Assembly (NCBI RefSeq): GCF_900110605.1 | Contig: NZ_FOFI01000001.1 | Coordinates: forward strand, 806,001-870,000 | From: Epilithonimonas lactis | GTDB lineage: Bacteria > Bacteroidota > Bacteroidia > Flavobacteriales > Weeksellaceae | DNA: 64,000 nt | Direction of reading: 5' to 3' | Part shown: piece by piece, positions 49,651-58,544 of the stretch | Layout: each line of letters begins with the position of its first letter | Position numbering within the stretch: the first letter of the stretch is position 1 | The notes under the pieces: generated by a model | What the model was told of the DNA's origin: nothing | Databases searched by the model: none | What the model saw: only the letters and a program-made list of their open reading frames with translations | Made by a program: the position numbers and the translations under genes

Positions 49651-50946
49651 ATGAAATACATATCAACAAGAAAACACGAAGAAACCAACATCAAAAAAGC
49701 CATTTTAAAAGGTTTGGCAGATGACGGCGGACTTTTTATGCCCGAATATATTCCGCAACTTGATGCTGGGTTTTTTGAAAATCTACCGAATCTTAGCTTG
49801 CAAGAAATCGGTTTCCAAGTAGCAAAAGAATTTCTCGGCGAATCCATTTCCGATGACAATTTGAAAGAAATCATCGATGAAGTTTTGAACTTCGAAATTC
49901 CGGATGTGAAAATCACGGAGAATATTTATTCCCTGGAATTGTTCCACGGTCCGACGATGGCTTTCAAAGATGTTGGCGCTCGATTTATGGCGAGAATGAT
50001 GGCTTATTTCTCAGAAGGAAAACCGATGAAGGTTGTTGTTGCGACTTCTGGCGACACGGGAAGTGCGGTTGCGTCTGGATTTTTCGATGTTGCGGGAATT
50101 GAGGTTTATATTCTTTATCCAAAAGGAAAAGTGAGTCCGTTGCAGGAAAAACAGCTGACAACTTGGGGCGGAAATATCAAAGCGTTGGAAATCGATGGCA
50201 CTTTTGACGATTGTCAGGCTTTGGCAAAACAAATTCTGTCCGACGAAGAATTGAATCAGAAATTCACTTTGACGTCAGCAAACAGTATTAATATTGCGAG
50301 ATTGATTCCGCAATCATTCTATTATTTTTGGGCATTTGCTCAATTAGAAAAATTAGGAAAACCAATCGTGTTTTCTGTTCCGAGCGGGAATTTTGGAAAC
50401 TTAACCGCTGGACTTTTTGCCAAGAAAATGGGATTGCCGATTTATCAATTCATTGCTTCAACCAATGCAAATGATGTGGTTCCAAATTATCTTGAAACCG
50501 GAAATTACGAAACAAAACCTTCAAAACAAACCATCAGCAACGCAATGGACGTCGGAAATCCAAGCAATTTTGAAAGAATGAAAAGTCTTTTCAATGATGA
50601 TGTTTCGGAATTCAAAAAAGAAATCGAGTCGTATTCTTTTTCGGATGAAGCAACAAAAGAGACGATGATAAAAGTGAAGAACGATTTCGGTTATACTTTG
50701 GACCCGCACGGCGCGGTGGCTTATTTGGGATTGGAAAAGTATTCAGAAAAATCAAGTGCAGATTTTGTTGGTGTTCTATTGGAAACCGCTCATCCTGCAA
50801 AGTTTGTGGAAGTTGTGGAAGATGTTTTAAAAACGAAAATCGAAATCCCTGAAAAACTGGAAGCTTTCAACAAAAAGGAAAAACAATCGTTGGAATTTCC
50901 AGAGGATTTTGAAGTGGTGAAACAATTTTTGATGGAGGAGAAGTAA
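49651..50946 (+). CDS. thrC: Threonine synthase
   Basis: 431 residues, PLP-dependent. It converts phosphohomoserine to threonine. The PLP lysine lies in FHGPTMAFKDVGARF near residue 112. ATSGDTGSAVASGF is the phosphate-binding turn, and FSVPSGNFGNLTAG follows later. The N-terminus YISTRKHEETNIKKA and GLADDGGLFMPE are as in ThrC of the E. coli type. It lies 371 bases after thrB, with repeats A4, B3, C2 and a heptamer tract in the gap, so it may be read from a separate promoter or by read-through. Confidence 0.96.
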   Translation: MKYISTRKHEETNIKKAILKGLADDGGLFMPEYIPQLDAGFFENLPNLSLQEIGFQVAKEFLGESISDDNLKEIIDEVLNFEIPDVKITENIYSLELFHGPTMAFKDVGARFMARMMAYFSEGKPMKVVVATSGDTGSAVASGFFDVAGIEVYILYPKGKVSPLQEKQLTTWGGNIKALEIDGTFDDCQALAKQILSDEELNQKFTLTSANSINIARLIPQSFYYFWAFAQLEKLGKPIVFSVPSGNFGNLTAGLFAKKMGLPIYQFIASTNANDVVPNYLETGNYETKPSKQTISNAMDVGNPSNFERMKSLFNDDVSEFKKEIESYSFSDEATKETMIKVKNDFGYTLDPHGAVAYLGLEKYSEKSSADFVGVLLETAHPAKFVEVVEDVLKTKIEIPEKLEAFNKKEKQSLEFPEDFEVVKQFLMEEK

Positions 50947-50964
50947 GAGTATTTATTCAGTAAG

Positions 50965-51048
50965 TTTGTCATTCCGTAGGAATCTCAACTTAGCTGTCTA
51001 GATTGACTTCGTCGAACCACTACGTTAGGTTTCCTACGGAATGACAAA
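50965..51048 (+). repeat. Dispersed palindromic repeat family B, copy B4 (best preserved)
   Basis: The arms TTTGTCATTCCGTAGGAA (50965-50982) and TTCCTACGGAATGACAAA (51031-51048) pair perfectly over 18 bases. The interior has TTGACTTCGTCGAACCACT as in B1. It lies between thrC and rpsO and as an RNA hairpin could end transcription or block decay. Confidence 0.82.
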
Positions 51049-51123
51049 AATGTGTTTTATTGAATAGAATTTATTCCAATAAAAATAGTTTTGATTTTAA
51101 GTTTTTAATCTAAAATAAAATCC

Positions 51124-51131
51124 TATCTTTG
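51124..51131 (+). promoter_or_regulatory. -7 promoter element (TATCTTTG) of rpsO
   Basis: An exact TAnnTTTG match, 38 bases before the rpsO start. T-rich sequence at about 51100-51106 may act as the -33 region. Confidence 0.5.
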
Positions 51132-51169
51132 CACCCGAATTACATAATAATCATTTAAATAATATTGGA

Positions 51170-51439
51170 ATGTATCTAACAACAGAAAAAAAGTCAGAAA
51201 TTTTCGCAAAGCACGGAAAATCTGCAAATGACACAGGAAGCGCTGAAGGACAGATTGCTCTATTCACTTTTAGAATCAACCACCTTTCTCAGCACTTGAA
51301 AGCTAACCGTCACGATTTTGCTACTGAGAGGTCTCTAGTGAAATTGGTAGGTAAGAGAAAATCTCTTCTTGATTACTTGAAGAAGAAAGAAATCTCTAGA
51401 TACAGAGCTATCATCGCTGAATTGGGAATCAGAAAATAA
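51170..51439 (+). CDS. rpsO: 30S ribosomal protein S15
   Basis: 89 residues, the exact family length. GSAEGQIALFTFRINHLSQH, DFATERSLVKLVGKRKSLL and YLKKKEISRYRAIIAELGIR are universal S15 signatures. It binds 16S rRNA early in 30S assembly. In other bacteria S15 represses its own mRNA; no such structure was worked out here. It has its own promoter and a terminator. Confidence 0.98.
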   Translation: MYLTTEKKSEIFAKHGKSANDTGSAEGQIALFTFRINHLSQHLKANRHDFATERSLVKLVGKRKSLLDYLKKKEISRYRAIIAELGIRK

Positions 51440-51462
51440 TTTCCGCTTTCAAGCAAAAAATT

Positions 51463-51492
51463 AAAGCAACTCAATTTGGGTTGCTTTTTTGT
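51463..51492. terminator. Hairpin terminator after rpsO
   Basis: AAAGCAAC (51463-51470) pairs with GTTGCTTT (51480-51487), followed by T. The converging gene ends within the hairpin (stop at 51471). Confidence 0.8.
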
Positions 51493-52178
51493 TTATATAA
51501 GATTCTATTTTTTCTGCATTTAAAAACAATTGCCGTTGTTAAAGAATCAAATGTTTGCTGTTTCTTATAATTAAAATCATCAACATTGTTTCGATTCACA
51601 TTAAAATCTGAATACTTTATGTTATCCTTATCATCATTGGAATTAACTCCAATTTTCACTTCTCCATTACTCATTATGCCTGCTCCTTGAATTGACACAT
51701 TAGGAAATTTTAAGTTTTGTCCATCAATATTTGCTTGAGGAATCTGCTTTTTGTTTCCGGCTTTGTCAATGAAAAAATATTTGTGATTTATTCCTCCATC
51801 AAATTCAGAGGATAAAATAATAATTCCATTTTTTGGAAATTTAAATACTTCACTTCCGTTTTCTTTAAAAAGTTTTTGACCACATTCTTCTTCATAGATG
51901 ATTCGAAGAGGGCCAGCATAATTTTCTGGAATTAGAAATTCTTTTGGATTTGTATAATTGTAAAGACTTAAAAAAAGAAAAGTTGCAGGAAAGTATACAA
52001 TCAACGGAATTAAAATACTTAAAACTTTTAAAATAATTTTTTCTTTTGATTTTATGATACAAATACAACCAATTAGAAAAACTGGAATAGTAAAAATTAA
52101 GAGATAAAAACTAATCACACTTGCGATAAAACTTAGTATGATTAATAATATTCCGATATTAAATTTTTCTAATTTCAA
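51471..52178 (-). CDS. Membrane protein of unknown function, TTG start
   Basis: 235 residues. The only workable start in frame is TTG at 52178; a stop lies a dozen codons upstream. Two or three membrane segments fill residues 8-75, then a soluble domain of about 160 residues begins PENYAGPLRIIYEEECG with NGIIILSSEFDGGINHKYFF. That domain resembles the small DUF6843-type domains of flavobacteria, but this link is weak. The gene is very AT-rich (many Ile, Lys, Asn). It lies 34 bases downstream of the YfhO gene. Confidence 0.65.
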   Translation of the reverse strand: MKLEKFNIGILLIILSFIASVISFYLLIFTIPVFLIGCICIIKSKEKIILKVLSILIPLIVYFPATFLFLSLYNYTNPKEFLIPENYAGPLRIIYEEECGQKLFKENGSEVFKFPKNGIIILSSEFDGGINHKYFFIDKAGNKKQIPQANIDGQNLKFPNVSIQGAGIMSNGEVKIGVNSNDDKDNIKYSDFNVNRNNVDDFNYKKQQTFDSLTTAIVFKCRKNRILYKQKSNPN

Positions 52179-52212
52179 TTGGTTGTTTGTGATTATTGAA
52201 TTAAAAATTTAA

Positions 52213-54750
52213 TTAAGCTTTCGCAATCTCAGACTTCCGAGAATCCTTAAACAGAAAATAAATCCCAATCAAACTCAACAAAACAAACAATCCAAAACTT
52301 ATCAAAGAAAATAATTTCCCAGTTTCGATAACGGCTGGTTCAAATTTCATTTCAATTTTATGCTTTCCTGCTGGGACGTAAAGCGCTCTCAAAAGGTAAT
52401 TTGCTTTGATGTAATCCACTTTGTTTCCGTCCAAGTAAACATTCCAGCCGTGAGGGTAATAAACCTCGGAAAACACCGCCAATTGAGATGTTTTGGAAGA
52501 TGAATCAAAAGACAATTCATTCGGCTGGTAAGATTTCAAAGCCAAAAACGCGGTTGAATCTTTTACCAGATTTTTCCCGTTGAAATAAGCTTTGTCATCT
52601 TTAGAAATCACAGCGATTTTTTTTGTGTCAAGATTTCCTGTTTCATTCAGTTCTTCGTTTGGGTTATTTACGAATTTGATGTCAGAAACAAACCACGCAT
52701 TGCCGTTGGCTTCAGGGTTTGGCGAGATTTCTGGTTTTTGCTGGTCGCCAACCAAGAAATATTTGGTGTTCAGCATATTCAGTATTCGGATGGTTTTTAC
52801 CTGGTCTGTGGTCGAGAAATATTTATTGATTAAATCATCATAACGTCTCAGTTTAACCGCGTGATAACCGCCGATTGAAGATTTGAAGTAAGAAGTATTT
52901 GTCTCGCTGAAAGTCCCCAAAACATTGTTGAAAATCCTGTAATGGTCTTTGTCTTTTTCAGCGATGGTTTGTAAGGCCTTGTTCACTTCGGTCTGTTGAA
53001 GAAGGCTTTGAACAAAAGAATTGTCGCCTGCTTTGCTCATCAGATATTCCGAATTTTCCGTTTGGAAAGGATAATCGGCGAAGGTTTTATCAACATAATT
53101 ATCATCGTTCAGATAACGTCTGTTCACTGTCCAAAGGTCAAACAAACTCACGAATCCGATAATTAATAAAACGATGTTGACGTTCAGTTTTTTCTTTAAT
53201 CCAAAAAATAAAACGCCAGCTGTAATCAAAACATAAATAATCGCCTTTAAAGCATCGGTTTGGAACATCGACGCTCTTTCATCAATCAAATAATCCAACA
53301 CATACGGCGGAAGATAAGTTTTCTCATTCGCAGTATAGAAACCTAAAATTCCTTTTCCGAAAACCATCAAAATCAATGTGATTCCTAGAACACTTCCTGA
53401 AACGTAAAGCAAGATTTTCTTTTTGTACTCTTCGGTCAGATTTTCATCCGTAAAGAATTTATATAGACCAAGAATTGCAATCAGAGGAAACAAGAATTCC
53501 ACAACCACCAAGATAGAAGACGGCGCACGGAACTTGTTGTACAACGGCACATAATCGATGAAGAAATCTGTCAGCGCAGAGAAATTGCTTCCCCAAGCCA
53601 AGAAAATCGTCAAAATCGAAGCACCCAAAATCCAATATCTGTACTTTCTTCCGGCAAAGAAAAATCCTAAGACCGCAAGGAAACAAACGACTGCACCTTG
53701 ATAAGCCGGACCCGAAGTGCTCGGCTGGTCGCCCCAATAAGTCGGACTTCCGAAACCTCTGAGAAACATATCGTATTCTTGTTGGGATTTGATGTTGTCC
53801 TGAGCCAAAACTTGGATTTGCTCCATTATTTTGTCGGAACCTTCTTCCTGACTTGCGCCTCCCATTAATCTAGGAATGAATAAGTTAAGCGTTTCCAGTT
53901 TTCCGTAGCTCCACATCGTGATGCTTTCTTTGTCCATTCCGGATTTTCCGGCGGTGTGATTTTTATCGTTCAGGATTTGTTTTCCACGAACGGTTTCTTT
54001 CACGTATTCGGCATTTGCCATTATTCTTTGCGAGTTCATTCCAACGCCGATGATTCCAGCCACTGCAACGATTCCTGTCGAAATAAGAAAATGTCTCCAT
54101 TCGATTTTTCCTTTGATGGCTCTTATTAATTCAGAGAGGAACAAAAATCCTAATCCGAGAAATAGATAATAAGTCATCTGTGGGTGATTCGCACAAATCT
54201 GAAGTCCCATAAATAGGGTAGTGGTGATGAATCCGAGAATATATTTTTTCCTAAAATAGACCAATAAAATCCCAGCTACCAATGGCGCAAAGTAGGCAAT
54301 AGTATGAACTTTTCCGTTGTGTCCAGCCGAAATAATAATGTAAAAATAAGTTGACAATCCGAAGAATGTCGCTCCGAGCAAAGCATATTTCCAATTTCTA
54401 ACAGCCACCATTCCCAAAAAGAAAAATCCGGCAAATAGCAAGAACAAATAATTCGCAGGCTTTGGAAGGAACAAAAACAAATCATCAATTTTCTTGATGA
54501 CATCGCCACGGAATTGCGCGCCAGTTTGGTAAGTCGGCATTCCGCCAAACATTGCGTCGCTCCAATAGGTTTCATTTTCGTTGTTCGCACGGTATTGTAA
54601 AAGTTCTTCCGCGCCACCTTTGTAGAAAACGATATCGTGTTGCATCAGACGTTTCCCCGAAATGACAGGATTGGCGTAAACTATCGCCAGCAAAATGAAA
54701 ACGACCAAACTTGCAAGGATGAAAATGAGATTTTTCTTGTTTTTGAACAT
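52213..54750 (-). CDS. YfhO-family membrane protein (GT-C type)
   Basis: 845 residues. About 11-13 membrane segments in the first 520 residues are interspersed with loops such as MFGGMPTYQTGAQF and NSQRIMANAEYVKETVRGKQ. A 280-residue extracytoplasmic C-terminal domain follows (SYFKSSIGGYHAVKLRRYDDL), then YYPHGWNVYLDGNKV and VPAGKHKIEMKFEP, and one last membrane segment near the end. This is the plan of the bacterial YfhO family. These are thought to be glycosyltransferases of envelope polymers; the exact reaction is unknown. Confidence 0.9.
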   Translation of the reverse strand: MFKNKKNLIFILASLVVFILLAIVYANPVISGKRLMQHDIVFYKGGAEELLQYRANNENETYWSDAMFGGMPTYQTGAQFRGDVIKKIDDLFLFLPKPANYLFLLFAGFFFLGMVAVRNWKYALLGATFFGLSTYFYIIISAGHNGKVHTIAYFAPLVAGILLVYFRKKYILGFITTTLFMGLQICANHPQMTYYLFLGLGFLFLSELIRAIKGKIEWRHFLISTGIVAVAGIIGVGMNSQRIMANAEYVKETVRGKQILNDKNHTAGKSGMDKESITMWSYGKLETLNLFIPRLMGGASQEEGSDKIMEQIQVLAQDNIKSQQEYDMFLRGFGSPTYWGDQPSTSGPAYQGAVVCFLAVLGFFFAGRKYRYWILGASILTIFLAWGSNFSALTDFFIDYVPLYNKFRAPSSILVVVEFLFPLIAILGLYKFFTDENLTEEYKKKILLYVSGSVLGITLILMVFGKGILGFYTANEKTYLPPYVLDYLIDERASMFQTDALKAIIYVLITAGVLFFGLKKKLNVNIVLLIIGFVSLFDLWTVNRRYLNDDNYVDKTFADYPFQTENSEYLMSKAGDNSFVQSLLQQTEVNKALQTIAEKDKDHYRIFNNVLGTFSETNTSYFKSSIGGYHAVKLRRYDDLINKYFSTTDQVKTIRILNMLNTKYFLVGDQQKPEISPNPEANGNAWFVSDIKFVNNPNEELNETGNLDTKKIAVISKDDKAYFNGKNLVKDSTAFLALKSYQPNELSFDSSSKTSQLAVFSEVYYPHGWNVYLDGNKVDYIKANYLLRALYVPAGKHKIEMKFEPAVIETGKLFSLISFGLFVLLSLIGIYFLFKDSRKSEIAKA

Positions 54751-54858
54751 AGATGTTAGATATTAAGCTTTTGATATTAGATTTGAAATCAGCGTTTTAA
54801 CAATTGATATCAATTATCAAATGACTTTAAAATTTCAAATTCCAAATTTAATATTAAA

Positions 54859-54890
54859 AAACCTTTCAGACTTAATAATCTGAAAGGTTT
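54859..54890 (-). terminator. Hairpin terminator after the DUF4834 gene
   Basis: AAACCTTTCAGA (54859-54870) pairs perfectly with TCTGAAAGGTTT (54879-54890). On the minus strand the stem is followed by a T run. Confidence 0.85.
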
Positions 54891-54916
54891 TATGTTTATT
54901 TTATGTCAGAATCTGA

Positions 54917-55144
54917 CTATTGCTTTTTCTCCTCTTTTATTTCCTCAAAATCCACCGTTTCCGCATCCCATTTAACTTTTTGTTCGGGCATTTTTTTCGA
55001 ACTGGTTTGCTGGTTTTGTTGTTGATTTTTTGGATTTAAGGTCGGAAAGTTTTTATAAAACGCATTGAAAAAGATTCTCTTCAAGATATTCCAAACGAAG
55101 AATATGATGATGGTTGCGATGATAAATTCGAAAATGTACTTCAT
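54917..55144 (-). CDS. DUF4834 small membrane protein
   Basis: 75 residues with one N-terminal membrane segment (residues 4-22, FEFIIATIIIFFVWNIL), then a basic stretch and a Gln/Lys-rich tail ending with an acidic VDFEEIKEEKK. DUF4834 proteins are small flavobacterial proteins of this kind; function unknown. It follows the DUF6263 gene by 28 bases and is likely in the same operon. Confidence 0.82.
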   Translation of the reverse strand: MKYIFEFIIATIIIFFVWNILKRIFFNAFYKNFPTLNPKNQQQNQQTSSKKMPEQKVKWDAETVDFEEIKEEKKQ

Positions 55145-55172
55145 TTCCTTATTTTTTAATTAATTCTAAAAT

Positions 55173-56213
55173 CTATTTGTACGAAGGATTGATAATGATA
55201 GACGTCGTCGAGTTTTTGCTCATACTCTGCGTCTGTTTTCCGTCAGAAACACTTTCCTTCTGATTGGTCTTGATGCTCAGGTTTTGGTTTAGAAGCCAGC
55301 CTGTGTTTTCATCGATGATGATTTTCCCGCTCTCTGTTCCGCCAACGCTCATCGTGTGCGTCATTCCGTTTTGAGTTTGCTTGTCGGATTTTGAAGGAAT
55401 CACGCCAGTCACACTGATTTCCGCTTTTCCATCTTCAACTTTTGTCAGGGTGAAAGTCAAGGTTTGTTTTACTTTGCCTGGAACGATATCTTCAGAATCG
55501 GTCCATTTGTCACCGATTTTTGCTCCTTTTGCTGGAAGAAGTTTTAGATTTTTGCCTAATTGTTCTTTCATCATTGCCTCGTTGAAGCCAGTTTTGAAAC
55601 TTTCAATAAAAGCATTCTGCTGTTTTGTGTCCTTCACGGTTCCAGCGATTGCCTTTTTAAGATTGTTGTAAACGACATCAAATCCAGTTACAGACTTGAT
55701 ATTGCCGTAAGCATCCATCTTCACATTCAGTTTATTTCCTGCCAGACCTTTGCTTACAAGATAATCCATTTTAAGCGCTTCTTCTTTTGGAGCGGCTTGT
55801 TTCGTATCGATGGAAACCGTTTTTCCATTTGAAGTATTGGACATTCTTTTGCCTACCATATTCAAGGTCAAATCGTAGATGTTATCTTTGAAATCGTTGA
55901 CTGTTACAGACATTTCGTCCGTTGTTTCTGTAGTTGCAGACATTGTTTTGCCATCTGGTGTGTTCAACGATTGGATTTCTCTTTGATAAGAAACCAACGG
56001 GTAAGTCACGCCTTTGTCCAGAATGAATTTTTGTTTGAAAACGCCACTGCTGTCAGCTATTGCTTTTGGTTTTGAAGCTTCTTCTTCGGAAACTTCCACG
56101 GTTACGGTTTCGGTTTTTCCGGTTTTCGGGTCAACTCTTGTAACGGTTTTTGTTTCCTTTTTACAAGCGACCAATGCTATTGCAATTAGCGCAAGCGCTG
56201 TTATTTTTTTCAT
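55173..56213 (-). CDS. DUF6263-family lipoprotein
   Basis: 346 residues. The lipoprotein signal ends at ALVAC with Cys17 and Lys-Lys after it. A repetitive Thr/Val/Glu stretch (TVTRVDPKTGKTETVTVEV) is a linker. The body starts VFKQKFILDKGVTYPL and contains MGKNLKLLPAKGAKIGDKW-like (EQLGKNLKLLPAKGAKIG) and GKIIIDENTGWLLNQNLSIK. These match DUF6263 proteins of flavobacteria. Located in the envelope; role unknown. Confidence 0.85.
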   Translation of the reverse strand: MKKITALALIAIALVACKKETKTVTRVDPKTGKTETVTVEVSEEEASKPKAIADSSGVFKQKFILDKGVTYPLVSYQREIQSLNTPDGKTMSATTETTDEMSVTVNDFKDNIYDLTLNMVGKRMSNTSNGKTVSIDTKQAAPKEEALKMDYLVSKGLAGNKLNVKMDAYGNIKSVTGFDVVYNNLKKAIAGTVKDTKQQNAFIESFKTGFNEAMMKEQLGKNLKLLPAKGAKIGDKWTDSEDIVPGKVKQTLTFTLTKVEDGKAEISVTGVIPSKSDKQTQNGMTHTMSVGGTESGKIIIDENTGWLLNQNLSIKTNQKESVSDGKQTQSMSKNSTTSIIINPSYK

Positions 56214-56271
56214 AATTGATGTTTAATAATAAATTATAATTGATGTTTTGATAATTATCAAGTTGATTTCT

Positions 56272-56299
56272 ATCAACCAAAAACTATCAACCAGCAACA
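56272..56299. repeat. Degenerate heptanucleotide tract (ATCAACC word), four units
   Basis: The units ATCAACC, AAAAACT, ATCAACC and AGCAACA run into the 3' end of rlmB and contribute its stop codon and the last three to four codons. Confidence 0.6.
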
Positions 56300-57042
56300 A
56301 CTATCTTCTGTCTCACGGCTTCATAAAGAATCGCACCACACGCTACAGAGACGTTCAGGGATTGGGTTTTACCTTCGATTGGCAATTTTATTTTTTCATC
56401 GGAGTGGTGAAGCACCTCTTTTGAGATTCCTGTTTCCTCATTTCCCATCACGATTGCGCACGGTTCTGTGAAGTCCACGTCGTATATCAATTTCTGCGCC
56501 TTTTCCGTGGCAGAGAATACTTTGATGCCACTTTGCTGAAGGAAATCTACCGAGTGCGCAAGATTTTTTTCTTTACAGATTTTAATATTATAAATCGCTC
56601 CAGCCGAAGTTTTAATCGCATCAGAATTAATTGGTGCGCCACCTTTTTCAGGAATCAAAATCGCGTCAACGCCCACACATTCTGCGGTTCTACAGATAGC
56701 TCCGAAGTTTCGAACATCGGTCAATCTATCTAAAATCAAGATAAATGGCGTCTTTCCTTCTTCAAAAAGCTGAGGCAAAACATCCTCGATTTTGTGGAAT
56801 GGAACGTCTGAAATAAAGGCCACCACACCTTGGTGGTTTTTTCTTGTAAAACGGTTGAGTTTTTCTACGGGAACGTAGTTTGGGCGGAGATTATGCTTGG
56901 CCAAAAGTTGCTTCAGCTCGAAGTAAATTTCGCCCGTCAAAGCGTTTTGTAAAAATATTTTATCTACGGTTTTTCCGGCTTCTAGGGCTTCCATCACTGG
57001 TCTTAAACCGAATATGAAATCGTCTTTTTTCTCTGGATTCAT
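56287..57042 (-). CDS. rlmB: 23S rRNA (guanosine-2'-O-)-methyltransferase RlmB-like
   Basis: 251 residues from the ATG at 57042; a TTG seven codons upstream is less likely. It belongs to the SpoU/TrmH family. An N-terminal substrate-binding domain begins FIFGLRPVMEALEAG. The knotted catalytic domain has ILDRLTDVRNFGAICRTAE, AIVMGNEETGIS and IEGKTQSLNVSVACGAILYE, the three SpoU motifs. The likely target is G2251 of 23S rRNA, based on the N-terminal domain; other TrmH-type targets are possible. Its 3' end is formed by a heptamer tract. Confidence 0.9.
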   Translation of the reverse strand: MNPEKKDDFIFGLRPVMEALEAGKTVDKIFLQNALTGEIYFELKQLLAKHNLRPNYVPVEKLNRFTRKNHQGVVAFISDVPFHKIEDVLPQLFEEGKTPFILILDRLTDVRNFGAICRTAECVGVDAILIPEKGGAPINSDAIKTSAGAIYNIKICKEKNLAHSVDFLQQSGIKVFSATEKAQKLIYDVDFTEPCAIVMGNEETGISKEVLHHSDEKIKLPIEGKTQSLNVSVACGAILYEAVRQKIVVAG

Positions 57043-57141
57043 TAATGAGATTTTGTTTTGCAAAAGTAAGGTTTTTGATTTTAGTTCTTTAATATATTAC
57101 AATATTTACGATTAATTTATAATTTCGCGTAAAATTAAACT

Positions 57142-58503
57142 ATGAGAAAAATATTTCTACTTTTTTATTCTGTATTTCATCTCCTTTTATCTGCTCAGGA
57201 TGGTGTTTTAGATTCAAACTTCAATACAGGTGCAGGTTCAAATGGCTATAGTATTATGGCTATGGGTTTGCAAAAAGATGGTAAAATCATTGTTGCTGGT
57301 GATTTTACTACCTTCGATGGTATTGCGAGAAAAGGTATTGCAAGGTTAAATAATGACGGAAGCATTGATCAAAACTTTGATATAGGAGCAGGTTTAGAAG
57401 GTAGAGTTCTAAATATTATTGTACAGGAAGATGGGAAAATTATAATAACGGGAGATTTTACAAAATTTAATAATATAGAAAAGAGATATGTAACACGACT
57501 AAATGCAGATGGAAGTTTAGATGATACTTTTAATGCTGGTGGTTCTGGTGCTAACACCAGTATCTACTCTGTAGTTCAACAAACAGATGGTAAGATTCTC
57601 ATTGCTGGTGATTTTGATTACTACAATGGAGTGCGGAGAGGTAAGGTTGCGCGTTTGAATACAGATGGGAGTTTAGATGGTACTTTTGATTCGTCAGTTG
57701 GATCTAATAATAATCTTAATTCTGTTATTTTACAATCTGATGGAAAGATATTGATTGGCGGTTATATAAGTACTTATGACAATATTGCCAAAAGAACTAT
57801 TGCCAGATTGAATAGTAATGGCAGTCTGGATACGAGCTTCAACGCAATTGGTTCGGGTAGTAATCTTCCAATTTATACTATGGCAGTACAGCCAGACGGG
57901 AAGATAATAATTTGCGGAGGTTTTTCTTCTTTTAATAATGTAGAGACCGGAGGAATTGCACGTCTTAATATCAACGGGAGTTTGGATACTACATTTGTAA
58001 AAAATAATTCAGCCAGCGCCCATTCAGCGATTGTTCTGCCTAACGGAAAAATATTAACTAACGGAAATTTTTTTTCAACCAGCAAATTTCATCGTCTGAA
58101 GTCAGATGGAAGTGCAGATAAATTATTTGACACCGGAGGAGAGGTTCGACGGATGATTTTACAACCAGATGGTAAAATATTGGTTTGTGGATATTTCACT
58201 TCATTTAATGGAGTTAATAAAAAACAAATTGTAAGAATAAATGGTGAGGAGATACTTTCAGTTTCAGAAAATATAAAAGAAAGTCTTCAAATCTTTCCAA
58301 ACCCAGTAAAAGATACTTTAAATATTAAAAATTATGTTTCAATTTTTGATTACGAGATCTATTCTCTAGAAGGAAAGAAAATCAGAAATGGAAAAAAAAT
58401 AAACGACTCTAAAATAGATGTTTCTACTTTACAAAAAGGAAATTATCTTTTGAAAGTGAAAACAGAATTAGGAGAACAAACTTCTAAGTTTATTAAAAAA
58501 TAA
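57142..58503 (+). CDS. T9SS-secreted delta-60-repeat protein
   Basis: 453 residues. The signal peptide ends at LLSAQ. Residues about 20-370 are a run of delta-60 repeats with the pattern QxDGKIIxAGDFTxF, xGIARLNxDGSxDxxF, repeated seven or eight times; these should fold as a beta-propeller. The last 75 residues are a type IX sorting domain: LQIFPNPVKDTLNIK, DYEIYSLEGKKI, LQKGNYLLKVK and a final KFIKK. It should be exported to the cell surface or medium. A near-consensus -7 box TAATTTCG lies at about 57119-57126. Role unknown. Confidence 0.93.
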   Translation: MRKIFLLFYSVFHLLLSAQDGVLDSNFNTGAGSNGYSIMAMGLQKDGKIIVAGDFTTFDGIARKGIARLNNDGSIDQNFDIGAGLEGRVLNIIVQEDGKIIITGDFTKFNNIEKRYVTRLNADGSLDDTFNAGGSGANTSIYSVVQQTDGKILIAGDFDYYNGVRRGKVARLNTDGSLDGTFDSSVGSNNNLNSVILQSDGKILIGGYISTYDNIAKRTIARLNSNGSLDTSFNAIGSGSNLPIYTMAVQPDGKIIICGGFSSFNNVETGGIARLNINGSLDTTFVKNNSASAHSAIVLPNGKILTNGNFFSTSKFHRLKSDGSADKLFDTGGEVRRMILQPDGKILVCGYFTSFNGVNKKQIVRINGEEILSVSENIKESLQIFPNPVKDTLNIKNYVSIFDYEIYSLEGKKIRNGKKINDSKIDVSTLQKGNYLLKVKTELGEQTSKFIKK

Positions 58504-58508
58504 AATTC

Positions 58509-58540
58509 AAACGCTTCTCAAATCTGGGAAGCGTTTTTTT
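58509..58540. terminator. Hairpin terminator after the delta-60-repeat gene
   Basis: AAACGCTTC (58509-58517) pairs with GAAGCGTTT (58528-58536), followed by T. Confidence 0.85.
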
Positions 58541-58544
58541 ATAA

